From: CADCVW01 sp964251385 | Lineage (GTDB): Bacteria; Pseudomonadota; Alphaproteobacteria; Sphingomonadales; Sphingomonadaceae | Length of the DNA stretch: 64,000 nt | Reading direction: 5' to 3' | Assembly (NCBI GenBank): GCA_964251385.1 | Contig: CAXUJK010000002.1 | Location: forward strand, 62,001 to 126,000 | In this document: positions 37,197-44,793 of the stretch, one piece after another | Position numbering within the stretch: position 1 is the stretch's first letter | Layout: every line of letters starts with the position of its first letter | Made by a program: the position numbers and the translations under genes | Notes under the pieces: model-generated | The model's input: only the letters and a program-made list of their open reading frames with translations | Databases searched by the model: none | What the model was told of the DNA's origin: nothing

Positions 37197-37891
37197 CGAC
37201 CCTCGCGCACAAGGTTCTCATTGTCGACGACGAAGGGCATATCCGGCGGCTGCTCCGGACCACCCTCACACGCGCTGGCTACAGCATCGCCGAGGCCGCC
37301 GACGCGCGCGAGGCGATGAACCTGCTCGACATCGAAAAGCCGGATGCCGTGCTGCTGGACCTGGGGCTTCCTGATCGCGACGGACTTGAGCTGCTGCCGC
37401 TGATCAAGAAGCAGTCGGACGCGACCGTGCTCGTCGTCTCCGCGCGCGAGGCCACCGACGAGAAGGTAGCGGCGCTTGACCTTGGGGCCGACGACTATGT
37501 CACCAAGCCGTTCGACACGGACGAGCTGCTCGCTCGGCTGCGCAGCAGCCTTCGTCGCCGTGTGCAGACGAGTTCGGAAACCGAGATCGTGCGCGCCGGC
37601 GACGTTGAGATCGACCTGGTCAACCGGCTGGTCCGAAAGGCCGGGGCCGAAGTCCACCTGACTCCTAAAGAGTATGGCTTCATCGCCGAACTGGCAAGGC
37701 ACCCTGGACGCGTCGCCACCCACGCCCAGCTGCTGCGCGTGGTTTGGGGAACGGTCTACGAGCAGCACATCGAATATGTCCGCGTCGTCGTCCGCAACGT
37801 CCGCCAAAAGCTTGAGGACGATCCCGCCAGCCCGAAGCTGATCGTCAACGAACTAGGCGTCGGGTACAGGCTGAAAGGGATAAGTGGCTGA
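37193..37891 (+). CDS. kdpE: Response regulator KdpE, OmpR family
   Basis: The 232-residue protein has a receiver domain with the phospho-acceptor Asp in LLDLGLPDRDG (D56) and the Lys in VTKPFDTDEL, then a winged-helix DNA-binding domain (LTPKEYGFIAEL through RQKLEDDPASP). It should activate the kdp operon, probably at the direct repeat at 29045-29063. It is the last gene of the operon. Confidence 0.95.
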   Translation: MTTLAHKVLIVDDEGHIRRLLRTTLTRAGYSIAEAADAREAMNLLDIEKPDAVLLDLGLPDRDGLELLPLIKKQSDATVLVVSAREATDEKVAALDLGADDYVTKPFDTDELLARLRSSLRRRVQTSSETEIVRAGDVEIDLVNRLVRKAGAEVHLTPKEYGFIAELARHPGRVATHAQLLRVVWGTVYEQHIEYVRVVVRNVRQKLEDDPASPKLIVNELGVGYRLKGISG

Positions 37892-38361
37892 GTGACTCGA
37901 TCGTAGTGCAGAGGCAGGCGCGCAACGGCTTGGACCGATTTTGCCGCCGTTGCATCCGCGCTAGGCGAGTGAGGTAGCGAAAGTGTAGTTGTTACTTCCG
38001 GCCAACGTGGAGCGCCAACCATCTAACCTATCAGTCACACGGCACCATCTGCGTCACGGCGTGCCGATTGCGTTAAGCAGTCGGCCCCGAAGCATGCGGC
38101 GATGAGGAGCCAGTTCGAAGAGGTTTGCAGCATCTCCGGCAAGCCCGATCACCGGCGAAATTGAGGCCGAGAAGGAGGCCGGCTTCGACGAGGCGGACAT
38201 TGGCGTTGTTTGGGACAACGCCCGGCAACTGAAGTTTCGACCGGATTCGACAGGCTTCGAATGAAGCCCGCCGCTCCCGCTCGAGGCCGCGATGATCGGA
38301 CTTGGATCAACCGAACCGTTGCTACCGCGGCTACTTTCAAGCGACGCTGCGTTGATGGCGT
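37892..38361. other. 470-bp intergenic region, no supported gene
   Basis: Between kdpE and the LysR gene no frame looks coding. A minus-strand open frame (38054-38368) is Ser/Ala-rich and has no recognisable domain. The promoter of the LysR gene should lie at the right end. No clear hairpin terminator for the kdp operon is visible. Confidence 0.5.
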
Positions 38362-39285
38362 ATGGCAACCGAGCTTAAGCACTTGCGAGTGATCGTTGCG
38401 GCGGCAGACTGCGGCAGCTTCAGCTCGGCCGCTTTGCAGCTGAACATGGACATCTCGGCTGTGAGCCGTGCCGTGCGCGAGATTGAGGACACGCTCGGCG
38501 CCGCAGTCTTCGAGCGTCTTCCCCGCGGCGTGCGGCTGACTCGATCCGGTGAAACGTATGTCGCAGCCGCGCGGGACATAATCGCGCGAATTGGGCGTGC
38601 GGAACTTGAGGCGCGCTCCGCGGCCGTCCAGGGCGCGGGTGCGCTCACCATGGGCTGTGTCTGGTCATTCTCCTGCGCGCCAAAGGTCGACCTGCTTAGG
38701 CGCTTCGTGTCGGCGAACCCGCGGACACTTCTCACGTTGGTCGAGGATGGCCAGGAAGCGCTGCTCGCCCGGGTCAGGTCCGGTGAATTGCACGTCGCGC
38801 TGATCGCTGCCGATCCATCTGCCCCTCCATCTTTGAGGACGCACAACGACTTGGAGACTGTGACGCTCTGGCGCGAGCGCCTCGTCGTGGCCGTACCCGA
38901 GGCCGAAGCAGTGGATGCTTTTGGCTGGACGGATCTGACCGGTCGACCCCTGCTATGTCGGCCACAGGACGATTGGCGACGTTTCGTGGCGCATGTCGAG
39001 CGGCTGGGTGGACCCACGTTGCAGTTCATGGAGCAGGATGTCAGCGAGGAAGGCCTGCTCGCGCTGGTCGGCGCGGGTTTAGGTTGGTCAATAGTCCCAG
39101 GAAGCCTGCCTCCGCCCGATTTCGCAAAGGCGCGTTTCGTGCCGCTGGCGGCACCCGGTGCGGAGTTGGACATTCAGGCCGTCTGGCGACCTGTCGCGAC
39201 TAACCCCGCGCTGGGCCGGTTCCTCGATTTGTGTCGAGGCGTCCACTCCGACGGGCTTTCGCGAACGCCCGATCGGTCGCCATGA
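38362..39285 (+). CDS. LysR-family transcriptional regulator
   Basis: The 307-residue protein has the LysR winged helix-turn-helix at residues 1-62 (FSSAALQLNMDISAVSRAVREIE, then FERLPRGVRLTRSG) and a periplasmic-binding-like effector domain. It begins with ELKHLRVIVAAADCGSFS, typical of the family. It faces the conjugation operon and its 3' end overlaps the DUF2274 gene on the other strand by 86 bp. Similar LysR genes often close the trb operon in such elements; the target is unknown. Confidence 0.88.
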   Translation: MATELKHLRVIVAAADCGSFSSAALQLNMDISAVSRAVREIEDTLGAAVFERLPRGVRLTRSGETYVAAARDIIARIGRAELEARSAAVQGAGALTMGCVWSFSCAPKVDLLRRFVSANPRTLLTLVEDGQEALLARVRSGELHVALIAADPSAPPSLRTHNDLETVTLWRERLVVAVPEAEAVDAFGWTDLTGRPLLCRPQDDWRRFVAHVERLGGPTLQFMEQDVSEEGLLALVGAGLGWSIVPGSLPPPDFAKARFVPLAAPGAELDIQAVWRPVATNPALGRFLDLCRGVHSDGLSRTPDRSP

Positions 39286-39454
39286 ACCGCGCCAGCATCG
39301 GCGCGATCAGCCTGCCGGGTTCGACCGCTTGGCCGCCCTCCCGGCCGAGCACCTCGGCGTAGGCGACCAGGTCCCGGTGGGTCGTAGCCGGCAGCTCGAC
39401 CGTAAGCCGGACCGGCTTGTCGTCCGCTAGGGGTCCTAGCTTCAGCTTGCTCAT
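39200..39454 (-). CDS. DUF2274 domain-containing protein, last gene of the trb operon
   Basis: The 84-residue protein begins SKLKLGPLADDKPVRLTVELPA and contains a ribbon-helix-helix-like stretch (HRDLVAYAEVLGREGG), as in DUF2274 proteins that follow trbI in Tn4371-like elements. It overlaps trbI by 4 bp. Its role is unknown; DNA binding is plausible. Confidence 0.88.
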   Translation of the reverse strand: MSKLKLGPLADDKPVRLTVELPATTHRDLVAYAEVLGREGGQAVEPGRLIAPMLARFMATDRAFAKARRSGRLDTNRGTGPARG

Positions 39455-40734
39455 GGCTGTGTTCCAAATGGCTCGAGGACGAGGTCACGCGTGACGATGA
39501 CGCGCACCGGATGACCGGGGCGAACGGTAAGCGTCGGCCGGATCTCGAGCTGGCGGCGCACGACCTCTTGCCCGGCGTCGCCGACGCTCTCCTGCGCGCC
39601 GTCGCGAATGGCGCGCGCGATGTCGCTGTCGCTACCGTTGCCGAGCTGCGCGCCGACCCCGAGCAACGTGGAGAGCACGCCTGCACGGAACAGGCGGCCC
39701 CAGTGATTGTCGACTCGGTCCTGCAGACCTGCAAAGCCGGAAGCATCGGCGCCCGGCTGGCGTTCAAGCACGATTGAGCGACCGTCCGGAAGGATCAGCC
39801 GGTTCCAGACGAGCAGGACGCGCTCCTGGCCGTAGACGACCTCGGCGTCGTACTGACCGATCAACCGAGCGCCTTGGAGGACCAGCAAGTGTCTGCCGGT
39901 CGGGCTGTCGTAGACCGGCTCGGTCACTTGCGCGACGACCTGGCCGGGCAGGTCGGAGCGGAGGCCCGTGACGAGCGCGGCTGGGATCGTCGAGCCGGCT
40001 TGGAGGACATAGGGGCTCGCGGGCGCCCGCAGCCGATCGGAGCTGGCCGTACGCCGGTCGACATCGCGATCGAGGAACGTCTCGCCGCGGCCGGAAGCGG
40101 GGGCGGTTGGAGCGGTCTCGCCAGGAAGCGAGAGTGGCGGGGCAGCCGCAGGCATGATTATCGCAGCATCGGTGTTCGCGCCGCCGCCAGCATTGCTCAG
40201 GAACAGGCGGCTCGTGCGGGCGGCCTCGCGCTCCTGTCGCGCTTGTTGAAGCGCAGGATCAACCGTGTGTGTCGCTTGTGGCGGCACACCCGGCGCTCCG
40301 CCCAGTGGCGGGAGCGGGATCGCTTGCCCGCGTTCCTGGGCTGACAGAATCGGCCGACCCATGTCGCCGGGGAGCGGCGGGCCAAGCTGCGGAACGGGCT
40401 CGCTTGGACGCGAAAGGCCCGCGTAGTCTCGCGGCAGGCGCTGCAATGCTTCGGCCTGAGCAACCCGGTCGGTATTGTAAAGCTCGGACGGGCGATCGTC
40501 GCCGCCGCCCCCTTGCAGCGCTACCATAAGTGCGCCGCCGATGCCGAGGCTGGCCACCGCGCCGAGCCCTATCAGGGCCTTGCGAGAGAGCCGGGTGACT
40601 GTGGGTGCTGTCGGGCGCAGCCGCAGCTCACGGGCGATCTCCTGCTCGCTCCTGACATGCTCCTCCGTTCCGGGCCCGTCCGGCCGGATCTCGCCCTCTG
40701 GCGCAATGTCATCGTCGATCGGGCGGTCAGTCAC
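39451..40734 (-). CDS. trbI: TrbI, VirB10-like core component of the conjugative type IV secretion system
   Basis: The 427-residue protein has a cytoplasmic N terminus, one membrane helix near residues 50-70, a Pro-rich periplasmic linker and a C-terminal VirB10/TrbI domain (YVLQAGSTIPAALVTGLRSD, then ARLIGQYDAEVVYGQERVLLVWNRLILPDG). It spans the envelope and links the inner and outer parts of the channel. It overlaps trbG by 8 bp. Confidence 0.95.
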   Translation of the reverse strand: MTDRPIDDDIAPEGEIRPDGPGTEEHVRSEQEIARELRLRPTAPTVTRLSRKALIGLGAVASLGIGGALMVALQGGGGDDRPSELYNTDRVAQAEALQRLPRDYAGLSRPSEPVPQLGPPLPGDMGRPILSAQERGQAIPLPPLGGAPGVPPQATHTVDPALQQARQEREAARTSRLFLSNAGGGANTDAAIIMPAAAPPLSLPGETAPTAPASGRGETFLDRDVDRRTASSDRLRAPASPYVLQAGSTIPAALVTGLRSDLPGQVVAQVTEPVYDSPTGRHLLVLQGARLIGQYDAEVVYGQERVLLVWNRLILPDGRSIVLERQPGADASGFAGLQDRVDNHWGRLFRAGVLSTLLGVGAQLGNGSDSDIARAIRDGAQESVGDAGQEVVRRQLEIRPTLTVRPGHPVRVIVTRDLVLEPFGTQP

Positions 40735-41740
40735 GACGGTCGCTCCCGGTGCGTTCGATGCGTACCCGCTGCTGCCGGCGTCCAGTCCCGAGCCGCAGCT
40801 CGGCGGCGGAGAACAGCCGGTCGACGACCATGTGGTGACCGCGAACGCGGTAGTTCACGAGCTCCGCGTCACCCTTCGGCGACACCGCGAACAGCGGCGG
40901 CATCTCGCCTTGGGCTATGCCGGCCGGGAACTCGATGAAGACTTGTTTTCCGTCGTCGTAAACGCGAACCGGCCGCCATGCCGGGCGGTCTCCGGTGATG
41001 CGGTAGTCGAACCGAAGCCGGTCGAGCGCAACTCCGCCCGCGACGGGCGCAGCCTCGGCCACAGCTTGCTGGCGCTGCCGAAGCGCGATGAGAGCGTCGG
41101 CGGGGTAGGACCAGCTGACCGACGCCATCCAGGTCGCCCGCGTGGCGCGCAGCTCCAGGAGGTAGGTGCGGCGGTCGGTGTTGATGACGAGGTTGGTCGA
41201 GAGGTCGGATCGCGTCGGCTTGACGAGGACGTGGACGCGGGTGCCGGCGCCAGCGCCGCTTGTCGTGTCGCCGATGATCCAGCGCGCGGTGTCGCCCGCC
41301 GCTACCGGACCCGTGCCGGTGAGGCGCTCGCCTTCTTGCAGGACGATATCGGTGACGTGGCCGGGCGCGGTGTAGACTTGGTAGAGCGCGCCCTCGGTGT
41401 AGGGGTAGCTCTGGACGGCGTTGACGAAGCCGTCCCGTGCCGGCTCGATCCGGGCGGCGGCGTTGGCGGCGACCACCCGTGAGGTCGGGTCGCGCGGCTC
41501 GGGCCGGCCGGGCTGTTCGACGGGCTTGAGTTGGCCGGTAAGCGGCAGCGGTTCGGGGACTGCTACGATGATCGGTGCGGGCGGCTCGGGCGTTTGTACG
41601 GCCGCGGCGGGGGCGGGCGGCTCGGCAAGCGGAGCCGTCGCCGTGGCGACGCTGGCGACCTCGCGCTTGTCGAAGAGGGCGCAGCCGGACAGCGCGGTCG
41701 CGCCGAGCAGCAAGGGTGTGAGCAGGCGTGCGTGTGTCAT
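40727..41740 (-). CDS. trbG: TrbG, VirB9-like outer-membrane-associated transfer protein
   Basis: The 337-residue protein has a lipoprotein-type signal (LLLGATALSGC) and a VirB9/TrbG/CagX domain with YPYTEGALYQVYTAPGHVTDI and FDYRITGDRPAWRPVRVYDDGKQVFIEF. It forms the outer-membrane core with TrbI. It overlaps trbF by 4 bp. Confidence 0.95.
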   Translation of the reverse strand: MTHARLLTPLLLGATALSGCALFDKREVASVATATAPLAEPPAPAAAVQTPEPPAPIIVAVPEPLPLTGQLKPVEQPGRPEPRDPTSRVVAANAAARIEPARDGFVNAVQSYPYTEGALYQVYTAPGHVTDIVLQEGERLTGTGPVAAGDTARWIIGDTTSGAGAGTRVHVLVKPTRSDLSTNLVINTDRRTYLLELRATRATWMASVSWSYPADALIALRQRQQAVAEAAPVAGGVALDRLRFDYRITGDRPAWRPVRVYDDGKQVFIEFPAGIAQGEMPPLFAVSPKGDAELVNYRVRGHHMVVDRLFSAAELRLGTGRRQQRVRIERTGSDRRD

Positions 41741-42423
41741 CCGGCGGACTCCCGAGACCAGTTGATGGCGTGGACGAAGATGCCGAGCGGGTTCTTGCGC
41801 AGGCGCTCCGCGTCGCGTGGCGGCTGGACGACGAGCGTGACGATCGCGCTCCAGCGCTCGACGCTCGCCTGCTGGCCCTGCTCGTAGCGGCGCTCGACCC
41901 AGGCGACGCGGAAGCTGTCACCGGAGGCGCGGATCACGCTCGACACTTCGACCGACACTTGGCTCTGGCCGACGCGGGCGAACGGGTCGTTGATCCGGGC
42001 ATAATCGTTGAGCGCCGCCGCTCCGCGGTCGGTGGTGTAGTCGTATGCGCGGAGCCATGACTGCCGCAGCACTATCGGATCGGCGGGGACGCCGCGCACC
42101 TGCTCGATCCACCGGGCGAGGTGCCATGCGATCTCGGGGTCGCTCGCGCGGTAGCCGGCGATGGCGGGCTCGACCGCTTGCGCTTGGCCAAGGCGATCAA
42201 CCTGCACCACCCAAGGCACGATCGAGCCGTTGGCGGACTGCCAGACAAGGGCGGCGGAGAGGCCGCCGACGAGCGCCAGCTCGCCCATGGCCATAAGCCG
42301 CCAGTTGCGGGCTTGGACGCGGGCGGAGCCGATGCGGTCGTCCCAAGCTTGTTGGGCCCGTTGGTAAGGGGTGACTGGATCGGGGGTGCGCCCGTAGCGC
42401 GTGGAAGGTCGCTTGAACATCAT
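41737..42423 (-). CDS. trbF: TrbF, VirB8-like assembly factor
   Basis: The 228-residue bitopic inner-membrane protein has one helix near residues 45-65 and a periplasmic VirB8/TrbF domain; the start FKRPSTRYGRTPDPVTPYQRA is typical for TrbF of these elements. It overlaps trbL by 4 bp. Confidence 0.94.
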   Translation of the reverse strand: MMFKRPSTRYGRTPDPVTPYQRAQQAWDDRIGSARVQARNWRLMAMGELALVGGLSAALVWQSANGSIVPWVVQVDRLGQAQAVEPAIAGYRASDPEIAWHLARWIEQVRGVPADPIVLRQSWLRAYDYTTDRGAAALNDYARINDPFARVGQSQVSVEVSSVIRASGDSFRVAWVERRYEQGQQASVERWSAIVTLVVQPPRDAERLRKNPLGIFVHAINWSRESAG

Positions 42424-43763
42424 CGGTCCTCACTGACGGAGACGGAGGTGCCTGAGCCGCCGCGGTCGCCCGAGCGGACGGCGTGGGTGACGGCGGATAC
42501 GCCGGACTTGAGCGCCTGGCCGCGGCGCATGCGCTTGGCCCAGTCGGGCTCGGAGCTGCGCGACGAGGACGCGCTCGCCGACTCGCTTGAGCCTGATGGA
42601 GCGTCGGCCTCGCCCTTCTCCGTCCCGGCCGACGGCGGCGCGCTCGCGCCAGGCGCGTCGGAGAGCTTGGACGAAGGTCCGCGCTCGGGCACGGAAATCG
42701 GCGTGACCGAAGCGCTCGTGCCGCCTCCGGCCGGGGCCGGGCCGCTCGGAGCGGGGCCGCCGCCCGAAGGCGCGCTCCCTCCAGGGCCAGCCGCACCGCC
42801 CGACGGCCCGCGCGTCGGCGGGACGGTCGTTGCGGCGGCGGTGCGCCCGCCGCCCGCCATGCCGGCGACAGCGCCCGCACCCATCCGCGCGGCGCCGACG
42901 CCTGCGGCGACCACGCCACCTGCGGCAAGGCTGGTGCCGATCGCCGCGCCTGCGGAGAGCTGCGGCCCGCCCGAGACGATGCCGTTGGCGATGCCGGGGC
43001 CGAAGATCCCGAGGCCGAGCAGCGACAGCGAGGCGAGCACGATCGCCATCGCTTCCTCGATGGTCGGCTGCTCGCCGGCGAAGTTAGCGGTGAACTCGGA
43101 GAAGAGCGTCGAGCCGATGCCGACGATGACCGCGAGCACGAGCACCTTTACGCCCGAGGAGATGACGTTGCCGAGCACGCGCTCGGCGAGGAAGGCGGTT
43201 TTGCCGAACAGTCCGAACGGGATGAGCACGAACCCGGCGAGGGTCGTCAGCTTGAACTCGATCAGCGTGACGAAGAGCTGGATCGCCAGGATGAAGAAGG
43301 AGAGGATTACCAGCACCCAGGCAAACAGGATGACGACGATCTGGACGGCGTTCTCGAAGAACGACACGAACCCCATCAGCTCGGAGATAGAGTCGAGCAG
43401 CGGCCGACCGGCGTCGATGCCGACTTGGGCGATGCGGCCGGGTCGCACGAAGTCGGCGGCGCTGACGCTGCCACCTGAGGCTTGCAGGCCGAGCCCTGCA
43501 AAGCTTTCAAAGACGATCTGGGCGAGACCGTTCCAGTTTCCGATGATGTAGGCGAACACGCCGACGAAGAGCGTCTTCTTGACTAACCGGGCGAGCACGT
43601 CGTCGTCGGCCGCCCACGTCCAGAACAGCGCGGCGAGCGTCACGTCGATGACGATCAGGGTGGTCGCCAGGAACGCGACCTCGCCCGACAACAGGCCGAA
43701 CCCGCTGTCGATGTACTGCGTGAAGACCGCCAGGAAGCGGTCGATGACGCCGACTTCGTTCAC
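42420..43763 (-). CDS. trbL: TrbL, VirB6-like polytopic membrane channel component
   Basis: The 447-residue protein has an N-terminal membrane domain with about six helices (TrbL/VirB6 family) and a long low-complexity Gly/Pro/Ala/Ser-rich C-terminal tail. The GTG at 43763 overlaps the trbK stop (GTGA), matching the coupling used across this operon. An in-frame ATG at 43808 would add 15 residues inside trbK and is less likely. Confidence 0.92.
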   Translation of the reverse strand: MNEVGVIDRFLAVFTQYIDSGFGLLSGEVAFLATTLIVIDVTLAALFWTWAADDDVLARLVKKTLFVGVFAYIIGNWNGLAQIVFESFAGLGLQASGGSVSAADFVRPGRIAQVGIDAGRPLLDSISELMGFVSFFENAVQIVVILFAWVLVILSFFILAIQLFVTLIEFKLTTLAGFVLIPFGLFGKTAFLAERVLGNVISSGVKVLVLAVIVGIGSTLFSEFTANFAGEQPTIEEAMAIVLASLSLLGLGIFGPGIANGIVSGGPQLSAGAAIGTSLAAGGVVAAGVGAARMGAGAVAGMAGGGRTAAATTVPPTRGPSGGAAGPGGSAPSGGGPAPSGPAPAGGGTSASVTPISVPERGPSSKLSDAPGASAPPSAGTEKGEADAPSGSSESASASSSRSSEPDWAKRMRRGQALKSGVSAVTHAVRSGDRGGSGTSVSVSEDR

Positions 43764-44041
43764 GGCCGGACCTCCGCTCCGAAGAACCGCGCCCGGCGAT
43801 CCGCCCATGCGCGGCGGCAGGCCTCGTCAATCGCCGCCGGGTCAGTGAGCGCGCGGCAGCGCGCGAGCTCGACCGCAAGCGGATCAACCGCATCCGCGTC
43901 GGGCGCGATCGTCATAACTTGCTTCGCGCTCCCGTCCCGGCCGGAGCCGCGATCGAGCTGAACGGCCGCCAGCACGATCGCCAGCACCGCGAAGGCGAGC
44001 GCGCCGAAACGGATCAGGACGGGGGAGTCGACCCGGCTCAT
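43760..44041 (-). CDS. trbK: TrbK-alt, putative entry-exclusion protein
   Basis: The 93-residue protein has one N-terminal membrane helix (LIRFGALAFAVLAIVLAAV) and a periplasmic part with the CRALTDPAAIDEACRRAWADRR segment of TrbK-alt proteins. Such proteins are proposed to block entry of a second copy of the element. ATG 44041 overlaps the trbJ stop. Confidence 0.88.
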   Translation of the reverse strand: MSRVDSPVLIRFGALAFAVLAIVLAAVQLDRGSGRDGSAKQVMTIAPDADAVDPLAVELARCRALTDPAAIDEACRRAWADRRARFFGAEVRP

Positions 44042-44793
44042 TGCCCGAACATCCGGACATCGCCGGGCTGGTAGCCGCGACCGCGCGCGATGAAGCGGCG
44101 GTAGCGTTCGCGCGCCGCGTCCGACGCCGCCTGCGCCTGCGCCGCTTCCAGCGCCTGCGCACGGCCCTGCGCCGCGACGACCGCAGTTAGGTCGGCGAGC
44201 TGTTGCGCTTGCAGGGCGAGAAGCTGGTTGCCCGCCTGCGTCGCCTGGAGTGCGCCGGTCGCCGACTGGCTCGAGGTGACGAGCGCCTGCATCTCGGCGC
44301 GGTTGGTGTCGATGTTGCCGACCACGCCGGCTTGGACACGGAGTGCATCCTGCAGCGCGCCGACTGAGGTGGCCCACCGATCCTGAGCATTGCGGATCAT
44401 GGCCTCGTTCGACTGGCCGCCCGCCGCGCCGTAGCTGGTGGTGAAGGCGCGGTCGATGTCACGGACGTCGTAGGCGACCCGCTGCGCCTGGCCGAGCAGC
44501 GACTGAGTGCGGGCGACCGAGCGCTGGAGCGACCGAAGCGAGCTGTAGGGCAGCGACGCGAGGTTACGTGCCTGGTTGACCAGCATCTGCGCTTCGTTGG
44601 TGAGGCTCTGAATCTGGTTGTTGATCTGGTCGAGCGCGCGCGCCGCCTGGATCACGTTCTGGACGTAGTTGGTCGGGTCCTTGACGATCAGCTGCGCCCG
44701 AGCGGGCGTGGCGAAGGTCAGCGCCGAACCGCCGGTGACTGCCACGATAGCAAGCGCGGCGATTGCGGCGCGCAAACGAGGCTTGGACTTCAT
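44038..44793 (-). CDS. trbJ: TrbJ, VirB5-like transfer protein
   Basis: The 251-residue exported protein has a signal peptide (ending near ATPARA, before QLIVKDPTNY), then a helical and coiled-coil body rich in Gln and Ala. The mature N terminus VKDPTNYVQNVIQAARAL is typical of TrbJ. It is a minor pilus or adhesion component. The start at 44793 gives the signal peptide and overlaps trbE. Confidence 0.93.
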   Translation of the reverse strand: MKSKPRLRAAIAALAIVAVTGGSALTFATPARAQLIVKDPTNYVQNVIQAARALDQINNQIQSLTNEAQMLVNQARNLASLPYSSLRSLQRSVARTQSLLGQAQRVAYDVRDIDRAFTTSYGAAGGQSNEAMIRNAQDRWATSVGALQDALRVQAGVVGNIDTNRAEMQALVTSSQSATGALQATQAGNQLLALQAQQLADLTAVVAAQGRAQALEAAQAQAASDAARERYRRFIARGRGYQPGDVRMFGQ

